Positions 8,531 through 22,298 of a DNA stretch of 37,928 bases are shown piece after piece. The position numbers and the translations under genes are program-made. The notes beneath the pieces were generated by a model that was not told where the DNA came from, did not search any database, and worked only from the letters and a program-made list of their open reading frames with translations. The first letter of the stretch is position 1. Every line of letters begins with the position of its first letter. Source of the stretch: Paramecium octaurelia (Eukaryota > Ciliophora > Oligohymenophorea > Peniculida > Parameciidae); assembly GCA_905182995.1 (NCBI GenBank), contig CAJJDP010000050.1:476219-514146 (forward strand), in the 5' to 3' direction.

Positions 8531-11500
8531 ATGATCCTGACTATGATTATGGTGTTTCTAAAATATTAACTTTCTCTTGGGGATATGCTTTCCTCAGTAC
8601 AATTAGATAAAAAAATTTAAACTTACAACTTTAAAGCAGACATTAATGAGTATAATTTAGATACTTGTTTTGATTATGGATTGTGGAGTCGATATACTCC
8701 TCTCAGTAACATAAATCAACTTGGACTGGTGGGTATTTTTGATAGTAATTGTTTTCACCTTCACAGTGCTTTGGAATATTCAAATGAAAGGTTAAATTTT
8801 ATAGTTTATGATTGTCTTGATTATGACACAATGACAATCTAAAGAAATGTTTAATTTATTAGTGATGATAATAAGCTATATAAATATCAAATATCAATAA
8901 ATAAGCAAGAATATGAATTTTATTGGCATTATTTTACAATTATTGTATGGCCATTATAAAATAAAATGGAGCTAATATTAATTTAACATCCTATAATATT
9001 ACTATAAGAAGAAATAAGTATTTAATTTCCATTTATTGACGTAAATTTAATATTGAGATTTGGGGGTGGATTAATTGTAAACGATTCAAAAGATCAGGTT
9101 CTAAAATTAGATACAATGTACTTTTCATATCTACCAGGAATTATGTATTTGCATCCTTTAGGTATACAAGATGAGAAGTTTGGTTTGAAGTTTGTTTAAG
9201 ACGCAATTGACTTATTCAATTACCCTTCTAATTAAATTTGCAAATGCACTATGAACAAAAATAAAAACTTATAAGATTAGGATATGTTTTGGATGGATCA
9301 TAATTTATTTGCCTCCTAATAAAATAATTGCGATTCTTTTGTTTTTTCGACTTGGATTAAAATAGATAAAATCTTTTAAGTTGACTAAGCCTTTTTATAC
9401 TAATTTATTAAAATTTCGGCTAATTTCGAGAATACTTAGTTAACTAATGAATATTTATCACCTTTTCAACTCTTTTATAGGATTTCTTCCTTATAAAATC
9501 AATTAATATATACCACATATAGCTTTACATTTCCATCCGTTTCAATGGATTTTCTTAAGGAAAGCTTTTTAATTCAGAAAGAGTTCGATATAATAAATGA
9601 AATTTATGCATGGCAATATTTGTTAGTTTCTTTAAAGGAAAATGCAATGTCAATATCATTAACTTTTTATTAAGATTTTCACCAATATAACTATAAAGTC
9701 GATATTGTAGTGAATTAATTCCATTTCATTCAATTTAAGCTCCAATATGGAAATATTCTCCAATTAGCTTCAAATTATTTAGACATTAAGATTAGAGATA
9801 TGAAATTTCTAAATTGCTTTCTAACAGCTATGCCATAAAGAAGTTGTCATTCTAGTTGCAAAGATTGTGATGGACCTACAAAAAATGATTGCTTATCATG
9901 TTCAGAGTAATCCAAGAGGATTTATCTACCAGAATATAAGTCCTGTATTTGCCCTTATGATATGATTGACGCTTAAGTATGCAAGGATTATGAAGATTTA
10001 CATTTTTAATTATAGTTTCATGATGATGATTATAAATAAAAATGCCAATACGGATACTTCGAAGTAGAAAATACTTGCTTAAAATGGTAAATATAACACT
10101 ATATATAGCCCTTCAATTATAAAACATAATATGATCACTTGTTTAGAATGTATAGAAAATCCTTAAACTTGGAGTTTGGATCCATATTGCTTTACTAATT
10201 TATATTTAGATGACACAGGAAGACCAGTATAATATTTTGAGGATAGTATTAAGACTTATTACATATATTATGATGCTGATTTAAATGCATGCAATTCTTG
10301 TGTTTCTGGATCTATGAAAGACATAGATTTCATTTATAATATTTATACATCCTTGAACCAATTGGTGTTGATGTTTTGCAATCAATAAACAACAACAAAA
10401 TGTATTTCCTGTAATATTGAGAACTGTAATCAATGTGGAACTTTATTAACAGGAAACTCTTGTTTGTATTGGGTTTTTCCGGAAGCAAAGATTGATGGAG
10501 CTTGTATCTTAGATCCAATAGGTTATAGAACAATTTGGATTTGTCAGAGTCCTTATTATATATCATCCCAAAAAAAATGTGAAGAATGCCCTATTGATAA
10601 CTGTGTATATTGTTTTGAGTACTACAATAATGATCTATCGAAAAGTACACTTTATAATGATTTTGCTTCTTTTCCTATTAATGAATATCATAAAATCGGT
10701 TGTGCTCTATGTAATTCTGGATATAAATTTGATTTTACAATTGACAAATGCATTTATTAACAGCCATCCTTATAAAATTGTTTAAGATCATATATAAACA
10801 TGGAAGGTTCTGAAATTTGCACCTTATCTTAAGTTGAAGATTTTAAAATTGCTCCTGAAATTATCAACTGTTAATACCATATTCCTAACTGCATCTAATG
10901 TCTATTAACTCCTCTACAAGTGCTGATTTGCACACTCTGTGATGTCGGTTATCAAACAGATTCAATATCTGGTCATTGTTAATTATGCAACATTGAACAT
11001 GCAGAAATATGTATATAAGCCAATATAGGACTAGAAAATGGTTGGAATCAACTTATAAAGAGCTTCATACTACAATTCTTACCTGATAAGTATTATTGTC
11101 CCTTTGCTGTTTCGCGTAACACAATTAGTGTAGTATTAAAGTGTAAGAATGGTTTTCAAACCTTCGCTAAATCTCTTTCAGCATGTATGGAGTATTGTGA
11201 TTCCAGTTGTCTAGAGTGCTTCGAAGATTAATAATAACATAGCTTTGCATGTGGAAAATGTTAGCGAAATTATTATTAACAGCCTATGCTAGTGGAAAAT
11301 AAAGGAAAATGTCAAGTCTGTCCTCCATTATGTGAAATTTGCAAACCTAGATCAAAAATTGAGATTTAAGTATTTAATTATCAATTATAAAATAGACAAT
11401 AAACTCTAATTATTAAATTACTGATTCTAATGCCATTTATACTTACCAATGCATCAAACCTGTTTCAAATCCAAATATTAGAATTAATCCTTATTTAAAG

Positions 11501-14500
11501 GTTGCACAATACTGTTATCAAGAACATTGCAAATACAGTTTATTGTTTGAAGTAATTAAACTATTTTTATTAGATCCTTTAAACAAGTGATCCTGGTGTT
11601 TTGAACATATTGGTCCCTATAGCTCCCAATTATTTTGAAAAGTAAGTAGATGTAGAATTTTGTAACAGAATTGGTCTATAAAATTTAATCATACATCATA
11701 AATATTTAATAGAAAAAAAAGTTATTTATTTTTATCCGATTCAACCTAATTTTTAAGGAATGAGTTTAAAAACCATATCTTTACCTTATAGAAAGTACAT
11801 CTAATTTATTAAGGCTATGATAAATCTTAAAATAATTACTAGCCTCTTTTATTTATATAGAACTTTGATAAAGTGGAGATTCTGAGAATGAAATTTATTA
11901 TTGAAAATGAATTTGTATTAACTCTTCATAATGACAATAATTTTATTGATGTGAGATTTACTGATATTATTATAAGTTAATAAGAACCGAGCAAGTCAAA
12001 ATTAGCAATTACTTCAACAGGCTTTCATAACTTTGAATTTTAAAATGTATCAATAAGGAACTTTGATGCATCTGATTCTGTTGTATTTGATATGAAATTA
12101 GAATCAAAAGGGGAAGATATTATTATTAATAATTTTTCAATTATCAATTGCACAATCTTGAATTCAGTTATATTCAATTTTGCTAACAATACAAGAAAGA
12201 TAATTATTGAAAATTTAATATTGCAATCCTCTAAATTTGTTAATTCCAAATTTCTAAACTTAACTCTCTTGCTATTAGATAATATAGAGATAAGAATTAA
12301 AAATGTATAAATCAACCTATGTAACTTCAATAACTTTAATTTTTTAAATAGCATTGGATCCTCTAAATTTGATCTTCAAAATATATCATTTAGTTATAAT
12401 ACATTTTAGGAATCCACTTTTATTATAATATTTTCATAAATCATATTAAGGGATGTATTTCTAATGAATAACAAATTTACTAATGGGTCGTTTCTGATTG
12501 CTGACTATTAATTAGACTAATTTATTAATTCTTCAATGGAAAATATACTTGTAGGTCAAAATCAATTCGCAAATTTCAGTTTATTAACATTATTTTCAAA
12601 ATTGCTAAACTATTAATAATATCTGGATGTTAAAAAACTTTGTTTTGTTTGAGAATACTAAATCAAGTCTTGTATAATAATTCCTATTCAATATTAGTTG
12701 CTCAAATTAAATGTATGTTTCTAATTTAATCATCAAAAATTCAATTAGCTTTCCCTATTTTTATTTATTAGATAACTAAAACATTCTAATCTCTAATGTA
12801 ACCTATACTAATGATATTTAAAAAGAGAAGATACCTTCTTCATTAAATTGTTTTCACAATAATTTTGATTATTATAATCCATAATTAATACAAATTTATG
12901 GTTTAGTCAATGTAGAAATTAGATATATCAATATTTCTAATTAATTTAGTATTGATTAATCCCTTATATTGGTATAAACAAATATCTTCTTTTAGCCTGG
13001 TAAAATTGAGAAAATAGAATTCTCAGACATATGCTTTTTTTGTAACATTTTGTTAAAGAGAAGTCTTGGAAATTTTTTGTCGTAGGTTGTGGTATACTCA
13101 GAAAAGGAATAAGACATAAGTTTTAACAATATCATTTTTAAGAAAACTCCTAAAATTAATATATTGATGATCCAAGTTTGTCTTCAACAACCCTTCTTTT
13201 CATTAATTCTTAATAAAGTAATGTAAGAATAACTGACATCTCATGCTTCAATAATGCTTTGACAAATTCATCTTCTACTTTTATTTTCATCTCTGCTTAT
13301 TCTATATAATTTAATAAGGTATATGTTTATGGTCATAATATGTAAAACTATTCAATATGGACCAAATATTATGACCTAGAAATTTTAAGCATTGAACACT
13401 AGAATAAAATAAATTTAGTAATATAATAAGCATTTCCAATTAAAACCAAAGGTGGGGTTTTTTCATTAATTGCTACTATATACACTCTTTTCGATGGTAC
13501 TTTTCTTGATATTTCTGCTGAGAGTAGTAGTGTAATAGCATTAAGAACTCAAGGTTAAGGATAAGTAAGTTTGTAAAATGTGGAATTTGTTTCTGTTTAA
13601 ACTATTTCTTCATAAATAGGAAACACAGATGGATGCCTTAGTGTTTAGTCTCAAAACAGTCTATTAATGCTTACCTTAACTAATATTACTTTTAATTAAG
13701 TCTAAAATGTTTTATCATCATCAATATTGACAATTTACCCTTCTTTTAATTAGAATTACATTAAATTGGAAAATATAAAAGTAATCAATTGTTTTTCTTT
13801 GATGGATTAAATAATGAATGTTCAATTTTCACACACCACTCCTAAGAAAAATTAAGTAATTATAAAAAATTTGATGGTGGAATAGAAAGAGCCTAATTTT
13901 TTTAGCTATCTTGAAAATTTAAGTGCTTTGACCTCTTTAGAAGTTAAGAAGATTGCAAATGATAATACTTTGATCTAATTTTCCAGTTGCCAAATATCAT
14001 TTACATCAATTACTATTACAGGAATTTACAGTTCTTCCTTAATTAAAATTATAGATTGTCCTATCATTTTCCTTTCAGATATATTTCTCCATAACATTAA
14101 ATTGTTGAACTTTTTTAATTTGCTCTATATTGGGTAAATATCTTAGATAATTAATATTGTTAGAATTTTTGTCATTTTTATTTAAACTTTGGATAATTAT
14201 CAGATAGATAATCAATCTATGATTGAACAATCTGATTTTGCTATTAAGTTTTCAAATTAATTATGCTATCAGGAGAGTTCATTGAAAAATTAGATTTATA
14301 CATCAAATACCCTAAACATCAAATCCTTCTTAAGTGATTTGTAAGCAGTTTTATTAGAAGTAGGATCGCTATTTTACTATAACAGCATCTCTCATAAAAA
14401 TGTATTGTCTATCTCTTAAATTTAAATTATTAATGTAGAGTGCAAATAATGTCTAAATGGATTAATTTATTTTGATTTAACTGATTTCTTAAGAATATTT

Positions 14501-17198
14501 ATTTAAGAAGTATTTTGTTATTCAAACAATATAATTACTTCTGGATGTTTCGTTGTGAAATCATAGATTAATCAGAATAATTTATTAACTATTAAATAGT
14601 CTGAGTTTATTTTGAACAAAGGCAAGAGTGGAGTGGCAATTAATGCTTAGAATTTGAGAATTATTATGAACAAATGCAGGTTTTTTAATAACTCAGCTTC
14701 TGATTTTGGAGGAGCAATTTACTTACTGTAGAAAAATGAATATTTTCTTTTCAATTAAACTTTAATTTCTAATAATAAAGCTAAGGAAGCAGGAGGCCTA
14801 TATCTTTATGGGAATAGCAGTTTAAATTAATCAAATTTTATTAATTCTCTCCTATCCTTAAATAAAGCTGATCTGTATTCTAATAATTTTTAAGCAATAC
14901 CAGTTAGTCTAGAATTATCTATAAATCAAATATAAATGTATTCAATCTAAAACAATGCTTCTGAAAAATAGTTAGCTTTAAAACCTTATAAAATGATTGA
15001 GTAGGGATAAATAATATTAGCAAAATAATTAAAGTTACCTAGAAAGTAAAAGATAATCAATTATAAAATTTATAATACAGCTTAGTTAAAATTTGTGGAT
15101 TATTTAACAGAATTTTCATTATCTTTGAGGAATATCTTTAATGAAGAACTTCCAAATATTATTAATCATACATGTGAAATTCACCAATATGACTTAGAAA
15201 GAAATTAAATTATCTAAACTAAATTTATTAGTTCATTGTTATTTAATCCAAGTACAAATAATTTTGATCTCGGATCCTTGTAATTTAGCATTGACCCTTA
15301 TTAATAAAAAACTAAGATTAATCAAATTTTAATTTCTTGTTAATCTTAATATTAAAAGTTATCATTATCATATCTTTTTGTTGTATAACCATTAAAATGT
15401 TAACTAGGAGAATTTTATGTTGAGTTTGGTTGCTAACTATGTGAACCAAATTAAGGATTTTATTCTGTATCTTATAATACTACAAAGTGTTCTATTTTTG
15501 ATCCAACAAAATTTGTATCAATTACATCAAATTTAATAAATCTCAAAAAAGGCTATTGGAGACCAACGTTTGAATCTGATATTATTGAATGTTGTTTTAA
15601 AAATGAAGAGCACTGCATAGGGGGATGGTTAGTCGGGAATTCCTTGTGCAATACTGGATATTTGGGAGGCTTATGTGAAGAATGTGACAAATATAATATA
15701 AGAGGATAAGGAGAATATTTTAAATAGAACTAATAAACAATATGTTAAGTTTGTGATGAATATTCATAAACGTTAGCTCCATTTATTCTAACTTCAATAT
15801 GGTATAAATAATGATATTCTTTCTTAGGGCAATATTGTCTATTCTACTAACACTGAAGAGCATTAACAATTCAAATAAACTATTTTCGTCTTTAAAATTA
15901 AGATAAAAGTTTGCAAAAATCCTTTTTAAACTTAATCAAGGTATCAAAATATTATATTTTAAGATCATGAAAGTATACAAATTAAACTCTTTTTAAACTA
16001 TTTATGGATATTTTCTTCTATTTTTACTTTCAACATCAATTTTGCATTTTCTTTTGGTTTCATCAATTCAACTAGCAATCCTTCTTATTTCATGGCTAAT
16101 ACACTTGATTGCTATTTATCATAGTTTACAAAATATGAATTAATATACATTAGGATACTAGCCATGATAATACTACTTGGATGTTAATTAATGCTAATTT
16201 ACATTGGATTTAAAATTCATGCCATGATTACAAAATGCAAACTCGACTCCAGTATTTTTTCCATAACGATTGTCTATTTATATGTGTCGAATTACGCTGC
16301 TTTAATAACATAGTATTATTAGTATTAAATTTAGATTTTGCTCAGTTGTAGCAAAAAGAACAATATCGAGAATCGATTATATTCAAGGAGATTTAACCCT
16401 TCCCTATGGATCCCAGTCTCATTCTTTATGGGTGTTTAGTTTCATTTTACCAGGATTGGGTTTGATTGGATTTTTTTTCCCCTTTGCTGTATTCTTCTTC
16501 TTGTACCTTAAAAGAGATGAACTAGATTAAATCCAGTTTAGAAAGCATCTTTGTTATCTATTCAATGAATACAATGACAATAATTATTTTTGGGAATGGA
16601 TCAAACTATGGAAAAAAGCATTTTCATTTTCATTATGATTTATTTTGAATCTGACATATCTTTGAAGGCTTCTTTATTAGGGTTATGTCTACTATGTTAT
16701 GAATTATTAGCCATGAGAAACAAACCATTCATAATTGAAAGTTTTAATGCTCTAGATATATAAGCAGGATAAATTTTTTTAATTTCATTATTTTTAGCCG
16801 CCGTTAAATATGTAAGTGAATAGAAAAATAATGGCGTTTCAGCAGTAATTTTATAATTATTGATTATATTGCTGTGCATAAAATTATGCTATCCATTTCT
16901 CTCTAATATTACTAAGGTTTATATCAAAAAATATCAAATGACCTTAATTATTTTACTTCATAAATTCTTCAATTTTATCAAGAAGAATTCAGGAATTACT
17001 CTATATTTAGGCAATAAAATAAAATAATAGAAGTAACGTGAATAAACTCTGAGAAAAAACTATAAAAAATTGCATTAGTATCTTATGACGATTACCAAAA
17101 ACTAAACCGATTTTTAAAAAAAGTACTTAATCTTAAAACATTATATAGATCCTTGCTTACATTAGTAACTTCTTAAAGCCAAATAAAATTTTGACTGA
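8531..17198 (+). CDS. giant Cys-rich / beta-helix / multi-pass membrane protein A (four frameshifts)
   Basis: ATG at 8531 (hydrophobic MILTMIMVFL..., likely signal peptide) to TGA at 17196-17198. Six introns are required: 10087-10108, 11370-11395, 11552-11573, 15802-15827, 15941-15963 and 16313-16334. The exons total 8,527 nt, about 2,842 residues once four frame breaks are allowed. In order: an N-terminal jelly-roll-like region; a furin/growth-factor-receptor-like Cys-rich block from about residue 440 (CHSSCKDCDGP, then many CxxC pairs); over 1,000 residues of beta-helix-like repeats rich in Asn/Phe/Ile; a second Cys cluster near YLGGLCEECDKYNIRGQG; and a C-terminal multi-helix membrane part with LNYLWIFSSIFTFN and FRKHLCYLFNEYN. 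One-base indels lie in homopolymers at 11768-11772 (base missing), 12632-12637 (extra), 13135-13139 (missing) and 16612-16617 (missing); each correction restores ungapped alignment to gene B. Role unknown; the architecture suggests a surface receptor or adhesion protein. Confidence 0.8.
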
Positions 17199-17236
17199 AA
17201 TAAGCAAATAATGAGATATATAAACGTTGTTTGATT

Positions 17237-18476
17237 TCATTATGAATATAAATAAAAGATGTGAGTGAGAACTAAATTTAATTATTTCGACACCAATATT
17301 TCTTTCTTGAATTGCAAGCAAGTAAAAACTATATTAGAATTTTCAACCAAACTAGATGATGTAGCTTTGGTAATCAAACAAAACTTATCTATATAATCTA
17401 ACTTTATCCTCATAAATCCTCCTCTACTAACCTTCCAAATAAAATTTAATAATTTAATTCCTAAAAATAAATTTCCAATGTCCAATTCTTGTATCTTTTT
17501 AGTACTGTCTTACTATAACTACATTTTTGCCACTTTTTATTATTTACTTAAATCATACTCCAAAAAATTGTAGCTTAAATCAACCCACTTTCCATCTTCT
17601 ATCCTTGCTAATTGCATACCCTTCTCCTATTTTATCCATCTAGCTGAGGTGATCATTTAAAGTTTTAGTATTTTATTTATTCTAAATTATTTGATACAAC
17701 TTCATTTTCCTATAATTCCATTTATTGTTATCTAAAATCACAATAAAAAGTTTTACCTTCTAATCATCTTGTATTCACGATGAAAAAGTTAATCATCATT
17801 ACTTTACATTATCATTTTTAAATTATTAATTTTTAACTTCTTTAAACCCTCTAATTCATAAATTCTTTGATTAATTTTGTTATTTGTTCTTAAAATATTC
17901 AGATAATCTTCCAAATTTTTGAAATTAATTCAAGTAGATAATTTACTTTACTAAAATTCAAAGTTTGCCTTTTTATAGTGTGTACTACTATTTGATTTAA
18001 GATATTTCTTGTTATTTTGTTTAAATCCACTCATCGAAAATATTTAAATCTAAAATCTTATAGAAAGCTTAATTCCAAGTAAGAGCACTCTAATAGATTT
18101 TAATTATAATAATTGAGTTTAAGAAATCTTGCATCCTACATTTTACAAGTTTTTGAGATCATATTAATTTATTCTCTCATTTTAGAAATAAGTAAAGGAT
18201 TTATTCTTAAATAGCATTAAGTTGATCAAGAAATTCTTTGAAATTTTATTTGCATCCCGATTAGACTATCTTTTAACTAAATTGAGATGATTTGATTTTT
18301 AAAAGAATTTTTAAACAAAAATTTTCCATTTCTAACTCTTTGTCCTAAGGAATGTTGAATTATTATATGCATTCAATGCATACCTTTGTTGGGAATTTTA
18401 AGCTTTATCCGGCTCTTAAAACACTACAATCAGAGACATTTGGATGATCTTTACAAAAGTTGTTAATCGAATTCAT
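17237..18476 (-). pseudogene. decayed zinc-finger / coiled-coil gene related to the left-edge gene
   Basis: Starts at ATG 18474-18476 (MNSINNFCKDH...). The first 40 residues hold C-x2-H-x21-C-x2-C (CKDH ... CIEC), nearly the spacing of the two modules in the gene at 1-2129. Coiled-coil sequence follows, but in pieces: a frameshift near 18180, a TGA near 18030 (possibly a former Trp), an apparent missing A near 17910, and another frame change near 17640, where the tail (EKGMQLARIEDGKWVDLS..., then a Lys-rich part) reads on to TGA at 17237-17239. A 25-nt GTAAAA...TAG intron is likely between them, near 17733-17757. Alternatively some breaks are unrecognised introns or sequence errors, but at least three independent ones make a pseudogene more likely. 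It runs towards gene A and leaves only 38 bp between the stops. Confidence 0.45.
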
Positions 18477-20300
18477 TTTATATATTATTAATAAGTTTTA
18501 AGGATATATGAAAATACCTGAATTTTTTGTTGTGTATATTTTGTTTTTTTACAAATATCGTTATTTCGGCAAACATATTTTAAGATTCCTCAAAAACATT
18601 TAAATCTGGAATTATATGAATTAATTTCTTTGAATAGAGAATTATATTAGATATCGAAGCAATAGAAATTTAAAATGTTGATTTTTTTTAACTCTCTCTC
18701 TAATTCTATTTTTGATTATGGCTTTAGATAAAGTAATTGATATCAGTTTAAATTATTATATTAAAATATTCTTGCCATTTATTAATAATAAGTAAACTCT
18801 AATTTCTAAAATTTTATTTAATCCTTGTGAGACTCAAATGCCTCACTAATTTAATTCTTAAAATTTTAATTAATTTTCAATTTGGAAATTCCAAAATTTT
18901 TGATTATTTCCCACCTTTGAAAGTGATGATTCAAAATTCACAAACCTCTTCATAATTACAAAGGTCTATTTTTGGTTTGAAATAATTTTCTATTCTTGTA
19001 AATATGCACTAATAATCCAATAGATTATATTCCTATTTTTAGATATACAAATTCGCTTACGAAGTTAAATAGATTGAATATTATTAAATATCATTGCTTT
19101 GAAGAATTCTAAAATTTAAAATAAATCATTCTCATGTGACTTTTCCTAAAATTAGCCATGATAAGTGAGTTTGAATATTTCATAGATACACAGAAAAAGT
19201 AGCTATTATTGAAGGCTGCATACAATCACCTTCATAAATTAAATAGATTAACTTTATCTCTTATGTTTAAACAAGATTTACGATTAAGAATGAGCTGTTG
19301 ATAATTTATAATTGCTGGGTAATGCTAAAATTTACTTGTGCAAATTTTTTTCCGACTTATTAAACATCAAATTGAGACAATTTGGAATGTAATATAGTGA
19401 TCTATGTTTTTAATACTCATAATTTATCTAAAAATATCATTTTTATTTAGCAAGATAATTATTAGCTCACTTAATGAGAGCTCAGAAAAAAATTAATCTG
19501 CTGTATTTTCAAATTTTGAATAGTCAAATATACTATATATTTCTTCAAAGTCTATTTATAATGAAGTTAATTACTGAATGGCTTCTTCTAAAAGTCTTAA
19601 ATAGAAATTCTAAACTGTGAGTTATTAAAGAATGCTTCATATTTCTTAACTATTTCTTCTATTTTTAGCTATCAAAAATACCAGCATTTGAAATTACTAT
19701 AAACATGACACAATAGTTTTAATGAAATAGGGGTTTATGAAAAATATATATTCTAAAATAAAGTATAATGAAAGCAAGCTCTAATTTCATTTAAAGATGT
19801 AATACAATTTAATGTAAATGTAGCTAATATTGTTGAAGAATTTAGATACATACCATTTATACCATCTAGATAATTTGACAATCCTTTAATTTAAGGAATG
19901 AATTGCCTTAACTTTAAATTATATAATTGTAAGAATAACATAAATATAACATGAATTTGAGGTTGACAAAGCTTGCATGGTTATAGATTTTGAATTTGAT
20001 TCTATCAAACATTGCAAAATTAGAGATGATTTCCAAATAGATTTTCAAACCCTACCTCAATTTTGATTATAGAGTCATGCAGAATCAATATACTTACAAT
20101 TTTTTATTTAGTCAATCCGCAACTTGTAAAGAATTTTTACAAACAATTATATTAATTTAACATTACGTTATTGCATCTTGGTATTCATTTTCTATTCCAA
20201 TCATAATCAAAACTTCATTCTATTTTACCATTTCCAAATTATAATCTTAAATATGTGAAACAAATTTCTTCTTAGTCTAGAAGGATAAGTATTTTGGTTA
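18477..20300 (-). pseudogene. further minus-strand gene debris upstream of the decayed zinc-finger gene
   Basis: Between 18480 and 19100 the minus strand gives coding-like coiled-coil pieces interrupted by TGA (for example KPKIDLCNYEEVCEF; then KNQISEAFESHKDQIKFQKL; then KIELERELKKINIL). They may be an upstream module of the same decayed gene. From 19200 to 20080 there are long TGA-free minus frames (one of about 180 codons, 19553-20078), but two or three frames are open at once, so no model can be chosen. Several TGA codons lie between the pieces. Nothing else (repeat, RNA gene, mobile element) was seen in this 1.8 kb. Confidence 0.3.
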
Positions 20301-20445
20301 AAAAAAATCATTTTAAGGGGATTGTAAATAATCATCATTCCTTTTAGCCTTTCTATATATTAAATATGTTATTTTTTTTATTTCTAAGTATTTTCCAATT
20401 CTTACATTTTATATATATAAACTTCACTATTTTTAGAGATAAAAA

Positions 20446-21741
20446 ATGGAAAATGATACAGTAAAAGAAGCGATTATTAATACAGCTAGTGTCTAAACAG
20501 TATTATTAAAATACAATGTAACTGTTTTATTCTTCGTAATTGCTATTTACGACTGGGTTAATGAATAACATTAGTTGCTAGATTTCAAACCACAGTAATA
20601 AATATTCATAAATAATTTTTATTATGACCGAAAATACTACGGTAATAAGTAATTTTAAATATTTCAACCATTATTAGTTTAATCAAACTAGAATATTTCT
20701 TAATAGTTAGATATTTTGAAGCCTTAATATATTTTAGATATATAAAATATCTCTGTATTAACTTTAGAGACCAGGATAAAATCTGAATTTTTAAACTATT
20801 AGAATCTCCATTCTAAAAAGCAAAAGATCAGAGACATGACTCTCATATTTAGTTGATAGAAATCTATCCGTACGTAAGTTAGAATAACCCTTATCCATCT
20901 TTGTCCTAAAATCAGAAAGCCTGAAAGGGTCAATAAGAAACTTGTGCAATTGAAAATACATTAAATTGCCAGACAATATTAGATGGAAGCATTTGATTTT
21001 TGTTTAGATGAAGAGAAAAATAAAATTCTATTGCTACTAGACTTTGATGGATGTAATTGCTAAAATTTTAAGTATATTTACAATTTTTATGAATTTTTGA
21101 AAGTATATGTTTTATCTCTCTATAATTAGGTATAGGGCATTGTAATAAAATAATGTGAGATCGAAAAGTCCTTATGAACTTTTAAAACATGTAATTTTTT
21201 GCTTCATAAGCATCCTGACACAGAGAATTATGCATAATAAGAAATAAATAGGAAAGATGCTTTTTATAGAACAGAGATAATGATTAATCATTTAATATTT
21301 ATGACACATTACAAACAGGAAAAATTGAAGTATTTTAAGAATCAATAAATTCCTAAAAAAGTCATCCTATTCATTTACTTCAGTATTTTCATTAAAAGTA
21401 TAATAATAAGGGTCTATTCTTATTATTTGAAATCAAACTCTATGCTGAATTCAATATCATAGTTTATGTATCATTAAGACAATTATTGTAAAAAAACTTA
21501 TTTTACAAATATGGCTCATATTATTTAAATCTGCTAATTTGAAATCCTATTATATTTGGGCCTTATTACTTCAGAGAAGTAATCATATAGTTTAAATTTG
21601 ATTCTTTTTCTTGACTTGCTGATTATTTATTTAATTTTCTATTAATTCTCTAATGATAATCATTGTTTTGATGATAATTGGCAAATTATACGGATAGTAT
21701 TCCTTATCCAATCAAGTGTTAAACCAATCAATATTAATTGA
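20446..21741 (+). pseudogene. broken membrane-protein gene overlapping the start of giant gene B1
   Basis: ATG at 20446 (MENDTVKEAIINTASVQ...) begins a 431-codon frame ending at TGA 21739-21741, with in-frame TGAs at 20854-20856 and 21175-21177. A 27-nt GTATAT...TAG segment at 21103-21129 looks like an intron and keeps frame. Residues 30-45 (VTVLFFVIAIYDW) form a membrane segment and more hydrophobic stretches come late. The piece after the second TGA (HKHPDTENYAQQEINRKDAF...) still reads like real protein, so the gene seems to have died recently. Its last 89 bases overlap the coding start of B1 in another frame, where it is probably no longer real. Family not recognised. Confidence 0.45.
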
Positions 21742-22298
21742 TTTCCAAATAGTTTAATAAATTGAAGTCGACTAATCAGATTAGAATTACCTGACCTTTG
21801 GAATTTGGTCAAAATACAACCCATTAGCTAATGTAAAATTAAAGGGTGCTTATGGACTATTTGACAGTAATTGCTTTTAGATATTAAATTCAGTCGATTA
21901 CACTACTTCAAGTTTGAATTTTATTTACTATGATTGTATTTATGATACCACAAAAGAGATCAAAAAATTCATATAGTTTGGATTCAGTTAGACTGAATAG
22001 TTTATATTTTCATTACAAATAGAGCATTCTGAATATGAAGATTTTTGGTATTTTTTTTAAATCATCACGAATATCTAGAAAAAAAGTGTAGAATTAAGAA
22101 TTTATTTTTAAATTAATTAGATATTTTAAGAAATTCTCCAGCTCTCTTTGCCTAATAAGGATTAGCAATTACTATTTACTTTTGGGGGAAGTTTAAAAGT
22201 AGAGAATTCAAACATTGAATTAATCAAATAAGGAACAATATTCTCGCTTTATCCAGGCTAATTAATTTTATATAACAAGGAGATGTAGAGAATACCTT
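21285..22298. repeat. direct repeat, copy 1 (1,014 bp)
   Basis: By eye identical to 22583-23596 (offset 1,298). It covers the 5' flank and first 646 coding bases of B1. After 22298 the two copies diverge abruptly, then remain recognisably homologous. Confidence 0.9.

Noticed and set aside
10464..10760. Separate 98-aa Cys-rich gene
   Set aside because: It looks separate only with the standard code. With TAA/TAG as Gln it is an internal piece of giant gene A. The same holds for 24979-25422 and 25835-26053 in B2.
13113..13140. A 23-nt GT...AG intron instead of a frameshift in gene A
   Set aside because: It would restore frame, but it deletes residues that align well with B2. Adding one T in the run at 13135-13139 keeps them.
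15796..15830. TGA codons in the membrane part of gene A as evidence of decay
   Set aside because: They fall in or after a 26-nt intron (15802-15827). Removing it and the next one (15941-15963) restores full alignment with B2.
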